From positions 1-42,763 of the forward strand of contig VCMS01000391.1 in assembly GCA_022539475.1 (NCBI GenBank): a stretch of DNA of 42,763 nucleotides. The letters run 5' to 3'. Positions within the stretch are counted from its first letter, which is position 1. Every line of letters begins with the position of its first letter. The notes below the pieces were generated by a model. That model was given only the letters and a program-made list of their open reading frames with translations. It was not told where the DNA came from and did not search any database. Positions 1 through 11,304 of the stretch are shown here, one piece after another. The translations under genes and the position numbers were made by a program. Origin of the DNA: Gracilaria domingensis (lineage: Eukaryota > Rhodophyta > Florideophyceae > Gracilariales > Gracilariaceae).

Positions 1-635
1 CGACCGCGTGCGCGGCCCCGGAATTGGAAATCGGAAGATGTTCGAGTTTGTACCCGATTGTCTCCAGTCCAGTCATTACGCGCCCGAGCTCAGCTAAGCT
101 GTAACACTACCGCCTCCTCTACAGGATCCGTCACTCCGTAAGGAGTCGCCGAAGGCCGCGTAGCGCGCCAATTTCCTAATTCCGCCAGAATCTCCCCAGG
201 TTGCCGGTTGAATGCTTACTCGACTCCCGCCGCCCCGCGTCGTTTGCCTGGGTTGTTCAACATTGAACTCGTTATAACCGAGAAGCTATCAGGTGCGTTA
301 GCGAACAGAGTTGTTCCAAATAACAGCGAACACAACCCGTTTCGGTTATGTTGGCCAACTTTGTGGCAAGAAGACCCCATATTCTGGTTACAGAACAGAG
401 TATTGTATGTTTCCGCACCGCTACGCCGGCTTATCCCTAAAAGGTGACGTGCCGCCGAGATGCTCGGGATGGCTGAAGAACGCACTGGTGTGCTTCACCC
501 TAAGAAGGGGGAGGGAGAATCGTCGCACTCCTCTGCGTCGGACCGGTCTCAGACGGTTGAACACAAGAATGATTCGGAAGTTAGGACCGTTCCTACGAGT
601 TATGAAAGATTGACCCTATCAAGGAGTTAGAAGAA
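1..635 (+). other. Upstream part of the Ty3/gypsy element, no recognised domain
   Basis: This stretch lies directly 5' of the reverse transcriptase of the first Ty3/gypsy element, where gag and protease would be expected. Short open frames exist (for example 208-447 and 311-613), but I recognise no retropepsin DTG motif and no zinc knuckle in them. The pol frame is closed by a TGA shortly before 636, so the protease end of pol is either frame-shifted or missing. The 5' LTR and gag must lie outside the window or be lost. Confidence 0.35.
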
Positions 636-3600
636 TTGAATCTCGGTCATGTACCGGTTTCACACCGTGAGAAGTTGCGCAACATGTTGCGAGAGTTTAC
701 ACCAATGTGGGATGGTTCCCTCGGAGAGGTTTCAACTACGGAACACCGGATTGACCTCCTGCCGGAGACCAAGCCGATTGCTCAGCACCCTTACAGGGCA
801 GGCCCGAAAGCACGGGAAGAGGAAGAGTTTCAGATCAACAAAATGCTCCGCGCTGGCGTGATAGAACCGGCTCAATCGCCGTGGGCATCTCCAGTTGTAC
901 TGGCTCCGAAACCCGATGGGTCCTGGCGCTTTTGTATCGACTATCGTCGCTTGAACGATGTCACCGTCAAAGACGTGTACCCCATACCTCGTATGGACAA
1001 GTATATCGACTCGCTTGGCGATGCTACTGTGTTCTCCACTTTGGATGCAAACTGGGGTTACTGGCAAGTACCAGTTAGGCCGGAAGACCGTGACAAGACC
1101 GCGTTTACCTGTCATTCAGGACTATACCGCTTTGAGCGTATGCCGTTCGGGTTAACGAACGCCCCCGCTACGTTTCAGCGTGCTCTGGACATTTTGTTAG
1201 CTCGCTTCAAATGGCGGAGTTGCTTGGTATACCTCGATGACATCATCGTGTTTTCCAACAGTTTGGACGATCACCTCGAACATGTCCGGGAGATAATGAC
1301 CGGTTTGCGGGATGCTGGAATTACTCTCAAATTAAGGAAGTTTGAGTTTTTCACTGACTCAGTGAAGTATCTGGGCCATGTCATACGTCCAGGACGGTTA
1401 CTGATCGAGGAAGCTCGCGTGAAGTCCCTCAAAGAGGCGAATCACTCCACTACACAGACAGAGCTACGCTCCTTTCTGGGGCTTTGCAACGTCTATAGAC
1501 GGTTCATTTCTCGCTTCGCGAAGATCGCGGGAGCGCTCAACGAACTCCTGAAGAAGGGACAACCGCCCAAATTGGGACCACTTACCCCCACGCAAGTGGA
1601 AGCTTTCAACTCTCTTAAAGAGGCTGTTACTACGACACCCGTGTTAGCGTTACCGAAGAACGAGTTGCCGTACACCGTGGATACGGATTCGAGTGATTAC
1701 CAGATTGGCTGCGCTCTCTTTCAGACTACACCCGAAGGGGAACGCAAACCAATTGGCTATTGGTCTCGAACACTCCACGTGCACGAGCGCAATTACTCGG
1801 TATCCGAGTAGGAGTGTCTCGCCATGGTATGGGCTTTGCAGACTCTACGACCATATCTTATGGGTGTACACTTTACCCTCAATACGGATCATTCCGCCTT
1901 GCGTTGGTTAATGTCAGTCACGGAGCACTCCGGACGCCTAATGCGTTGGCGTCTTCGGCTTGCCGAGTTTGACTACGAGGTCACCTATAAGAAGGGTTGT
2001 TTGAACGCGCAAGCGGATGCTCTTTCACGTTTGGAAACGGAAGGTGAAGCTTTACCCGTCGATGACGAGGATGAAGATATCCCTTGTTTCCTCATGGAGG
2101 AGGGTGATGAAGACTACGACATCGTGTCGGACGACATCTGTGATGATTTGCTCGTCGCAGACGTTGAAGACCCGGAATCCGGTACCTTCGTCCCCATTAC
2201 TCCAGAAGAGCTGGTGCGGGAACAGCAATCTGACCCGTTCTGTACGAGGATACGCTCCCAAATTAATAGTGGTGCTAACATCCTGTTCGGGGTTAACACA
2301 CAAGGTTACCTCGTCAGAGTGGTTCGTTCTACCCCACAGATTGTGGTTCCTCACTCCTTACAAACAAGGGTATTGCATCTCTCGCATCACTCGCGGATGG
2401 CTTCCCATCCGGGTGCTAAGCGGTTATACACGACATTGCGTCGGGATTTCTACTGGCCCGCGTTAGCGTTGGACTGCTACACCACCGTGAAGGCTTGTAC
2501 ACATTGTGCTCGCGAGCGAGTTAAACAGCGTCGCCATGCGAAGAAACTAACACTTTTCCCCGCAAGGGCGCCGTTGGAGTTTATTGCCATCGATATACTG
2601 GGTGAGTTCTTGCATACTTCCCGAGGAAATCGGTTCTTACTCGTTATTACGGATAGATTCAGTAAGCTAGACCGGACAGTTCCGTTGAAGTCGATTACAG
2701 CACGCAGTGTTGCGGAGGCATTCGTTCGCCATTGGGTTATGGTCTACGGTCCCCCGGTCAATCTCCTTTCTGATAATGGTGCGCAGTTTACTGCGCGTTT
2801 CTTCCAGGATGTCTGTCGGATACTCGTCGTTAAGAATCTGTTCATGACGACGTATCATCCCCAATGCAATGGGCAAGTCGAACGGTTTAACCGGACAATG
2901 CTCTCCGCGTTGCGGGCTTATACTGTTGAACACCCGAAAACTTGGGATCTCTACACGGATACCGTGACGTATGCGTATAATACGCAAGTTCACAGAGTAA
3001 CTGGTTTATCGCCCTTTGAGCTCGTGCTCTCACGCACACCACCGCCAGTTGCGATCGAACCATCAGCAAAGCTGGATACGTCACCGTCAATACGGGATCA
3101 CTACTTGCAATGGCACCAGTGGTTATCCGCAATGGTACCTGTCGCCAGGTCGTCAATGGCGAAAGCACAACACGCTTACAAGCAGAACTTTGATGCCCGG
3201 GTACGGAGACCACTACCGCCACTGAAAGTGGGAAACCTCGCCTTTGTCAGGAAGGAGTACTACAACCCTGAAAAGGAGAGGCGCCACAAGCTTTCACCCA
3301 TCGCTGATGTTCCATACCGCGTTATTAGCGTGAATACGGACACAGTCGTACTGGAAGTTGGCGACGCTCATGAGCGTTTCTCCCGCGATCGCGTTGTGCA
3401 GGGCCCAACCGTGCACACGGAAGTAGTTTCGGATTCAAAGCAAGAAGCTGGACAGACACAGAACCGAGAAATCTCGTCGCAGAACACTACACCTACTGTG
3501 GGGCTTCGCCACCCTGTAAGGGGTCTCGCAGAGGTACCGATTATATCGTCGCAAGCCGAGATATCGGAACACACACCGCTGGTGAAATCGCGTTTCACAG

Positions 3601-3785
3601 CGTCTATTACACCGTCAACAGACGTGATGACTGCTCCCGTAACGCTCCACCTAGGGAGGGGGAGGAGGATTCACGCGTCGTCGCGGAGAGTGAGTCACCG
3701 GTGTCGCTACCGTCGCAGCACCGTGATTCACGGGAAGATAATGAAGAGGAGGCGGAGTCGCCTCAGGACACCGTCGAAGACGTAG
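636..3785 (+). pseudogene. Ty3/gypsy chromovirus pol: RT, RNase H, integrase (one in-frame TAG)
   Basis: This frame encodes the copy-making and insertion enzymes of a Ty3/gypsy retrotransposon. The RT fingers show SPWASPVVLAPKPDGSWRF near residue 81, then FSTLDANWGYWQ, MPFGLTNAPATFQ and the catalytic YLDD at residues 199-202. RNase H follows with YTVDTDSSDYQIG. A TAG at 1809-1811 interrupts the conserved YSVSE-ECLAMVWA stretch, and the same frame continues downstream to 3785. Counted from 1824, the integrase has an HHCC zinc site (HHSRMASHPG...CTHC) and the DDE triad D257, D317, E353 with the canonical 35-residue spacing between the last two. The single nonsense codon is the only lesion I see in about 3.1 kb. 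A real element once encoded one polyprotein here; this copy is probably inactive unless UAG is read through. The stated start is arbitrary because pol is normally made as a fusion. Confidence 0.9.
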
Positions 3786-4567
3786 TTGCTACGGACACCA
3801 CTGACAGTGGGAAGGATCACCCGCTATCGCGTGTTGAGGCCGCGAAGGACGCGCTGCAGTCGGCCGCTGTCGCGGAGAACTCCGCGGAGGATGCACAACC
3901 TTCTACGAAGGATCGCGACCTTTCTGAAGGATACCGCACGCAACGAACGGACTCGAGGTTGTCCCAGGAAACTGGTATCGCTCTCCCCCTTGGGGAATTG
4001 TCGCCAGAACACGCGCCCATCGCCTCGTCGGCGCAGGACGCGCAGCATGCTCTCGTTCACGACGTTACCACGGCAAGGCCGGAAGTTGATCAAGAACACT
4101 CGACTTCTCGGCAGAGTGAGGCTACAGCAAAGCTGGATACTGTATCACGGAGTATTCCGGAAACGCAGTTGCCGCAAACCGTCGCTGACGACCGCCACAT
4201 ACCGCCTTCGCGGGCGCGCGCTAAGGAAGTCACGGCAGATCCCGGTACCTTAGACACTGCAGAGCAGGAAGAAGAGAAGACGCTCGCTGAAGCGAAGATC
4301 ACACACCCCTGTTCGGGTAATGGTAGTGCACCGTTGCACCCAGCCGTGGGGAAGTCGCAAGTCGCACGTCATGACGTTTCGATAAGTCATGACGGCACAC
4401 CGCTCGTTGGAGATACGGATTACAGCCCTGATTTAGGGAAAACGCACACTGCAGCTGCAGGAGCGCTTGCGCACCACAAATCTTGGGGCGCGCAGCGCGC
4501 GCCACACAGTGACCCAATCACAGCTCGTGGCAGTGCCACCACCGCGAACCGGCACGTGCCGTGGTGA
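3701..4567 (+). pseudogene. Acidic low-complexity linker between integrase and chromodomain
   Basis: This frame is open for about 288 codons and is rich in Glu, Asp, Ser, Ala and Thr, with no recognised domain. It lies in the -1 frame relative to the upstream RT-integrase frame, overlaps that frame's end, and stops just as the chromodomain frame begins. The -1 frame stays open well upstream of 3701, to about 3.4 kb, so the point where the frames were originally joined cannot be fixed. Frame-0 stretches in this interval are arginine-rich shadows. It is best read as the variable C-terminal spacer of the same pol polyprotein, disconnected by indels. The GTG at 3701 is only the first start-like codon and has no special support. 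Confidence 0.55.
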
Positions 4568-5022
4568 ACAATCCGCCTCCGCGTCCGCCTTCACCGTCAA
4601 GACGGGAACTACCGCGTGAACTAGCCGTTCGCGGACCCGCCGAAACGGCGAAGCTGCTTGAAGGAGCCCGGAAACGGGAAGCGAACACTCAACAGAGGAC
4701 ACGTTCACCGCCGAAGGCGTCAGTCGAGACTCACAGCACCGCTAGTGACGATGCTACGGCACCGCCGCGGCGCGCTGACGACCCTTCGCAGGAAGAGCTC
4801 GAGCGGGGCGTATACTCGAAAGAGTTCGTCGTAGACCACATTGTGGGACACAGTTGGAACCCGAAGGGGTATGTTCAGTACCAGGTACGCTGGTATGGCT
4901 ATCCGCCGTCGCGGGATTCGGACGAACCCTTGGAGCACTTACCCCGATCGAAGATCGTGCAGTACCTTCGTCGAACTAACACGGCGTTGCCGGCTAACCT
5001 ACATCAAGCGATGGTCGGATAA
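4561..5022 (+). pseudogene. C-terminal chromodomain of the Ty3/gypsy pol
   Basis: The last third of this frame matches a chromodomain: FVVDHIVGHSW, then YVQYQVRWYGYPPSRDSDE and LEHLPRSKIVQYLRR. This is the aromatic-cage and WKGY-like pattern that chromoviruses carry at the end of integrase, where it is thought to steer insertion toward marked chromatin. The preceding 80 residues are Pro/Arg-rich linker. The frame ends at TAA (5020-5022). It is in a third frame relative to integrase and linker, so at least two frame changes separate it from the enzymes. The chromodomain places the element in the Chromoviridae branch of Ty3/gypsy. Confidence 0.8.
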
Positions 5023-5265
5023 CACACGTCGTTGGAGACGGAGGCTTATCGCGTACCGCGCACGAACGGTTCTACGAACGACAACACTCAATCGAGGAAC
5101 GCTGCGAAAACCTCCAGAGAAGTACTGTACCGCTACTCGCGTGGTGAGGAGACACTCTCTTCAGAGAAGAGTTGAGATCGAGAACAGTTTATGCCCTCAG
5201 GTAGAGGACAAATGTTTATGCCCTCCGAAGAGGAAGAAGTACACTCAGAAGAGGAATAAGACTCT
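5023..5265 (+). other. 3' end of the Ty3/gypsy element, purine-rich
   Basis: This short non-coding stretch follows the chromodomain stop. It ends in purine-rich tracts (5228-5255: gaggaagaag, then agaagaggaataaga), a plausible polypurine tract position just before repeat R1. No further coding sequence was seen. Confidence 0.35.
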
Positions 5266-5575
5266 ATCGTCTGTGTTCTGCAAAGTGGAATATAGTCTGT
5301 TCGCTTTGGAAACTAAGCTAGTTTTTGGGCTATTTGGGGCGCGCGAGGGGGGTTGCAGAGGCTGGCACTCAAAAAATTAAGAAATTTTGGAATATTGAAT
5401 TTCATCTCGCGCAGTTTAATTCTTGGGTCTCCTAGTTTTTGTAGAGGTTCTACTTCGCCGCACCACCCCATCCACTCTTTTCCGCGACCCTCTCTCAAAT
5501 CTGTGCTCGTGCTAGTTTGCGTTTCCATTTTCTCCCAAGTGGCGATGCAAGTCGCAACTCATCTCATGTCAACCA
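5266..5575 (+). repeat. Dispersed repeat R1, copy 1
   Basis: About 310 bp are clearly homologous, in the same orientation, to 39906-40215. Similarity starts at tcgtctgtgttctgc, runs through a block with ctatttggggcgcgcgag, and ends near gcaactcatc. By eye the copies differ at roughly one position in ten. It sits immediately after the purine-rich 3' end of the Ty3/gypsy element, so it could be part of that element's LTR. Copy 2 is not next to any Ty3 pol, so this remains open. No convincing ORF is conserved between the copies. Confidence 0.8.
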
Positions 5576-5864
5576 CCCTGCTATTCATTCTCATCCATCA
5601 TGGCTCCCCACCTTAGAATTCTAGACGCAAATTTTACTTACTTTGCGCTCTTTGCCGCGAGAAGAGCCCCGCCGACTGCACCTATCACTCGTTGTCGCCT
5701 ACCGATTTCGTCCTGCGTCCCGCCGCTTCCAGGTACAGCCCGACCATGTACTCCCGGCAAATCACCGATGCCGTCTTCGCGCCCTCCGCCTCCCGCGCGT
5801 TGGACGCCACAACCATTGGCAGCGCGCTCATCACACCCCAGACCAGTTTCATCGCCTCGCCAAA
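5576..5864. other. Spacer, no gene recognised
   Basis: Several short overlapping frames exist, but none has a recognisable domain. The minus strand here may hold a very degraded C-terminal end of the LCB2 pseudogene, which I cannot confirm. Confidence 0.3.
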
Positions 5865-6967
5865 CTAGCCCTGTTGGAGATGATGCCTTTCGTGTCGGTA
5901 CTGTTCCCGCAGCAGCGTCAGGCTCGGCTTCATTGCCACTAACTCGCAGTTGCTCCATCGCGCGATGTACGCAGTCATCACTCCCGTGTCGGTTACCCCG
6001 TAAACATCCGCACGGCATCTACTACAGAAGCTTATGAACGCTTCCTTCATCTTCCCGAATGATACAGATCCACTTTCGTCCTTTATTTCAGTCCTAGCCT
6101 TTTCGAATGCAGCTGCTGCCACGATTTCGGAGGACACGATGCCGACGCATAGATAGAAGCTGGAGAAAGCGCGAAAATACGTTCAATTAGAGCAGATTTG
6201 GAAAAGAAGTAACCTCCAACGGTCCTGAACGATTTAGTGAAGGTACGTATCATAATATCAATACTACGCGTATCTACACTATCAAAGTGATGATGCCCCG
6301 AAACACCTCGTTTGATCGGTCCAAGCGCGCCAATGGAATGCGCCTCATCCACGTACAAGCAGGCATCATTCTTATTTTTGACTGCGACAACCTGGCAAAG
6401 ATTGCACATCTGACCTTCCACTGAGTACATACTCTCCACAACCGTCATGATTCGTTTCCACAGAGGGCTTGTGTCAGGCTATCCCGTAGCAATACCAACA
6501 AGAATAGTACTTTCCTACGATTCTGCCAAATTATGTTCAAACACGCGAATCCTGGCGCCGAATGAGCGACCGTCGACCACGACAGACGCGTCATTCATCG
6601 CGCCGGAGATGACGAGATCGCTCCTACCCACAATAGCTGGGATGATCTGCCAGTTGGTCGTAAGGACGGTGCCAACCACGATGGCATCTTTCTTACCAAA
6701 ATCTTTGACAACCGTGCGCTCCAGCTTGCGTACAAGTTCAGAGCGCCCCGTAGAGACAGACACATTGCACGAAGCGACACCACACTGATCTAAGACATCG
6801 GTGACGGACGAGTGAACACTTTCAAGAACCTCAGCATACCCCAGGTAATTGCACCTGCCCAAGTTACGAAACCTCGTAACCCTGGCAGTAGGGTCCGGAG
6901 GCATGGAAGAATGCTCGGCCGCGGGAGTGACATCGGCCTGAATGGGCGTGTACGCTGGATGAACCAA
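5865..6967 (-). pseudogene. LCB2: Serine palmitoyltransferase LCB2-type subunit, broken
   Basis: LCB2 enzymes are PLP-dependent ER-membrane proteins that condense serine with palmitoyl-CoA to start sphingolipid synthesis. The minus frame shows RFRNLGRCNYLGYAE, then a stretch matching the family's substrate region (VFEHNLAE). It continues with VVESMYSVEGQMCNL, YVDEAHSIGALGPIKRGV and IMIRTFTKSFRTVGGYFFS; the lysine in TFTKSF is the PLP-binding residue of the family. Two in-frame TAG codons (6515-6517 and 6479-6481) interrupt it. The second sits where the family usually has Gln in a GQP motif. Near 6130 the homologous reading moves to another frame (SSEIVAAAAFEKARTEIKDE...). The N-terminal membrane segment and the far C-terminus are not recognisable. 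It points away from ECM29 across a short divergent spacer. Confidence 0.85.
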
Positions 6968-7358
6968 CCAACCAAGGGGGCATCACGCTCGCTCCTTAGC
7001 TCTCTTCAAGACTTCGTCCCTATGAACATCAATTTTGGGCTATAAATGGCCGATTAGTGGCCGTAATTATTTCCAAAATAAATTTAATTGGCCGTATAAT
7101 GGGCGTAAACAGTACAGTGGCCATTTGGATGCTTTGCCGCATTGTATTCTATGGATCGTTATTGGTACAAAAGGTAGCGGCAGAGATAATGGTGACGAAA
7201 TATGGTCTTCATTGGACCCAGATCATACGACGCAATTATGATTTGGACCAGTTCCACGTCATTTATTTCTATTTCGCTACTCTTCTCAGCTCACGTCCTG
7301 GCGCGCCTGCTACCGGCGCTGGTCACAACGCTCTCTACGCCGTCCGCTGCCGCGTGCG
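6968..7358. other. Divergent spacer between LCB2 and ECM29 remnants
   Basis: No gene is recognised here. It is AT-richer than its surroundings and contains a TATA-like tataaat at 7041-7047, plus two similar short motifs around tggccg (about 7047-7065 and 7090-7100). It may hold the 5' end of LCB2 or a former bidirectional promoter, but there is no direct evidence. Confidence 0.3.
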
Positions 7359-10300
7359 GTGGGTGCCTGCACCAAAGGCGCGCCGCTCTTCCGCGACGCG
7401 CTGCGCGCCATCGGCTACACCGCGCTGTTCTACCTAGCGCTCCGCATCCCGTCGCTGCTGCTGGCCGACCCCACAGCCGCCCCGCGCTTCTCCTCCAGCG
7501 CGCGCGCGCTGGCGCCCCCGCCGCCCGTGCGCACCGCCGCCGAGTAGGCGCTCGTCGCGCTGTCGCTTTTCGTGTCGCTGAGCACGCGCGACTCGTCTCC
7601 ATTTCACGCCGCCGCGCTGGGAGCGCTCATGCTCGCCATGCTCGACGCGCGCTCGCTGTGGGAGCCGGCGTGCGCCGCCGCCGTGCACTGGACTGAAGAC
7701 ATCTTCGCCTTAGCTGACACGCACGCGCGCCTTATCGAAGTCCTCGCCGCCTCCAACGCCAGCCCACGCGTCATGCAACTCGCCGCTGCCGGGCTGCGCC
7801 GGCGCAAACTCGCGCGCCACGCCGCGCTAGCGCGCGGGAGCCGCCCCCGCCGCTTGCGCCCATTATCGCAGTGAACGAAGCGCATTGCGAGCGCCACTAG
7901 CCGCGTAGCTGCTCCGTGGCGGCATATCTGCTGTTTGCGCTGCGCTGCCTTGTGCAGCAGCTAGCGCTGGCGCGCCGGTTGCAGCTGCTGCCCGCCGCCA
8001 ATCTGCACGTGCTGTTGCGCGCCGACGCGGACGCGTTGCGCGCACTGCGAGCTGCGCTGAGCACCGCGCAGCAGCGGCTCCTGCAGCCGCGCTGGCGGTG
8101 GTGCTGCTGGCTTCGAGCGCGCCCCCGCTGCGCGAGCAGGTGGAACGCGCGCTACGGCATGAGCTGCAAGACTTGTTCTCGCTCATTGCCCCCCAGTCTG
8201 CCTTGGGAGATGTATTTGTGCGCTTCTCGTCGCCGTCTGCTGCGACGCGCTCTCCGATATCGTATACTTCCCCCGAAGGGTCAGCAAGATATTGTTGGAA
8301 ACCTCGTCCGGTCTCTGACCGCCGGCAAGCGGGCTGCGGTGATCGTCCCGGGCAATCAAGGAGTGTTTTTCGAGTTCAGCGGCGTGGAAGTGGAATCAAA
8401 CACGGCTGGCGCGCGCTCTGGTACCAACGAGGAGCTCTGTAGTCCGGCTCAAGACATGGGTCAACCTGGAACAGTCGCAAGCGCGCAGCATTGGCAGTTC
8501 CCTCTTCAATAATGATATCGCTGCCGAACAGCTTCGACCGCACGTGAAGAGTCTTTTGCTGCGCTTGTATGTGTACTGCCATCACCCGATAGAGAGCGTT
8601 CGCATTGCTATGCGCTCAATTATATCCGCGGTTGTCAAGGCTTCTGGTCACGGCTCAGTGGCCTAGGCGATCAAGGCGAACTTGCTTGCAGTGACGGACC
8701 ACTGCATCAAGTCAATCGTTTCCCGGCAATGGCGTTCGCGAGAAGCGGGGTGCGCCGCGCTTCGCGACGTTCTTGCCTCCCGCACATGGGAGGAGGTGAA
8801 GGACTCTTTAAAGGATTTCTGGTACTACACACTGAGGGCTATGGATGATATGAAGAAAAGTGTGCGAAAGAGTGCTCAAGGGACTGGAAGGGCACTCTCG
8901 GAACTTTCGATACATCTACGTAATCCAAACTATTTGGGTGAAGAGGAATCGGCTCAAGCCGTTGACGTTGTACTGTCTGTGCTTTATGAAGTCCTTCACA
9001 CACAGCGTCGGGCGGGTGAGAGCGCTCGTGTCAAAGACTCTGTCCGAGATCACACGACATGGAGGAACGGCCTTGTGGTCGTCTGTGCCGTATTTGATCG
9101 CGAATCTGTTGGAGGTTGCGACAGAGCTCGAGCCGCAAATCTTAATCTACGCGGAGTATCATGTAGCCTCACCGGAGGAGCTGCAAAACGCTCTGGTCAC
9201 TGCATCGAGTATGTCCTCGTCCTCTTTGATCGAGTCGCTTGAAAGGCTCATAGAGCAAATTGACGAGACAATCGCGGCGGAGGTGGTTCCGAATCTGGCA
9301 CGATTGGCTCGCATAGGAGTGGGAATTCCTACGCGTGCAGCGACGGCAAGGTTGATGTCGAGCGTTCTGCAATCCAGAGCAGTGGTCATGGAACCATATG
9401 CTGCAAAGCTGCAGTTTTCAGCCGCAGGCGCTGCGGGAATGGAGCGCAACGCAATGCTTCGAAAGGCATGGTGCAAGGCCGCTGGCAGAGGTTCAAAGTT
9501 GTGCCGCGTCGATGAAGCTGCAAAGTATTGCAAACAAAATTAGCAAGAAGGCCACATCGGAAGATTCTCGGGATCGCGCGCTTGCCTCGTCTCTCTCGCT
9601 GCTGGGTTGTGGCGGATGGCGCCTGATACGGCCCAGCAGCATGCAAGCTCTATACTGCCCTTCGCATATATGGGGCGCCGTGAAACAGACGACGACGCAG
9701 TAGATGCCAGCAAGAACTGGAAAGACGCCTGGAATAAAGTTGCGCCAAGTACTCAGGCCGGCTTCGTTTGTACGCAAAGGAGATTGTTGAAATATGTGAG
9801 AAACGGCTATCTACTTCTGCTCAGTACCGCGTGAAAAGGAACGCCGCAGCCACGCTAGGGGACCTCGCGAACGCTTCAAGTGACATTGTCGATGTACAGT
9901 ACATGTCGCGAAGCTCAAAAACGTTGTTAGCGGTGCTTCCAGGTCATATTTGGAAAGGACAGTATGTTGCCATTGAGGCCATTGGGTCTTTGGCAGATTT
10001 CTGTTCAAGCGCATCTTTGTGGGAGTCGTGCGGAGGGAGCGTAGCTGTTGTGCAGCCCCTGCTGTCCGAATCGGATCGAGGGAAGAAGGATTATCGAATT
10101 GCAGCAATTGATGCGGCGAGGAAGGTGCCGGTTAACACCCGAGAAGCCGTTTGCATGTACGAGAAAGTCAGGGACCACTTGTCAGAGCTCGTGTCTCCAA
10201 ACTCGTCGGATGTAAACGCTAGCGTACCAAATGTGTCGCAGATGGTGTGGGAAACTGGGTCTGATGCAGATGCTGTTGATGCTTCGAACAAAGCGCGAAA

Positions 10301-10778
10301 GTCGCAAAAGCTATTGTGCAAAGCAGCGATTCAATGCCTGCAATCTTCAATCACAGGGGTGGCAGGCGTTGTGAAGCTAGAAGAACACGTACTTAATTTG
10401 CTGTGTGTGTTTGAAGAACTGATGCAGAACGATTGGGACATTCGACTAACTGTACTTCAAGCCGTTGAGAAGTTGTCCGAACGTTTCTCCAAACATGAAC
10501 TGCAATTTGGAAACTCCCTGGAGCGCACTGAGGCATTGATTAAACGATTAGTAAACCTCAGCAAAAACGGCATTCACGAACCCAAGTATAACGTGCTAAG
10601 AAATAGTGGGTTAACAATTCTTGATCACTTGGTCAACGTTTCCAAGGATTCTACGGCAATGAAGGATGTGATTGTAGAAGACACGCTAATTGCGATCCAG
10701 AGGTCTCGGAACGAAGATTCCGAGCCTGGGGTGCGATTCGTAGCAATTAAACTATGCACGGCGTTTGGCATTTCGTGA
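7359..10778 (+). pseudogene. ECM29: ECM29 proteasome adaptor/scaffold, 5'-truncated and frame-shifted
   Basis: ECM29 is a large HEAT-repeat protein that binds the 26S proteasome and links it to other cell structures. Homology runs over several frames in the right order. Recognisable pieces are TYKELC-like TNEELCSPAQDMGQP (about 8.4 kb), RQWRSREAGCAALRDVL and FWYYTLRAMDDMKKSVRKSA (8.7-8.9 kb). Further on come VRALVSKTLSEITRHGG with LEPQILIYAEYHV (about 9.0-9.15 kb), FAYMGRRETDDDAVDASKNW (9.67-9.72 kb) and a C-terminal frame of 336 codons (9768-10778) ending at TGA. Family members have roughly 1,800 residues; only about 1,100 are represented, so the N-terminal third or more is missing. In-frame TAGs lie at 7545-7547 and 8664-8666, and I see frame changes near 8.5, 8.98, 9.49, 9.6 and 9.77 kb. 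Pseudogene is the simplest reading; indel errors in the assembly could explain some shifts. Confidence 0.87.
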
Positions 10779-11304
10779 TCATAGTTTAGGCTGGGGCTTT
10801 TGAGGTTGAAAAGTAGAGCTTGGGCAGTTAGGCAAAGAGGTTCGGCTAATCTGTGTGTTTACGTATCTACCTGGTGACCGTCCCACGACTATGAATAACT
10901 CAATCGCGCGCCACTCACTTGGAAGCGCGGTCCCTTTTAACTCATTCTAGGTAATCCAAGTAAGCTTTGAACGCAACTGAAGCTAGTTGTAATCGCCTTT
11001 ACATGCGTGCGGTGTACGCGTCGGTAGTTACTCGTTGGGGGATGCTGTGCTTGAGACCTTGGGTGAGCACCAGACGCATGTGTTCCATCTGTTCATGCCG
11101 AATGCAAGCGCGTTAACTCATCATCACCCGGAGTGCATGTGTGTAAAAGAAGAACAGAAAGCTAATGGTCTGAACTCGGAACCGGCGACCACATTCTGAT
11201 GACGACGATAGAGTGCATCAGTGACGGCTTTTCAGGATAATCTGCTTTCCCTCGACGTGCCAATGATGTCGCCCAAAGGCTGGCAGTAATATTTTATCGT
11301 GGTG
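10779..11304. other. Convergent spacer between ECM29 and lectin remnants
   Basis: About 525 bp separate the two convergent 3' ends. No ORF, RNA gene or repeat was recognised. Confidence 0.5.
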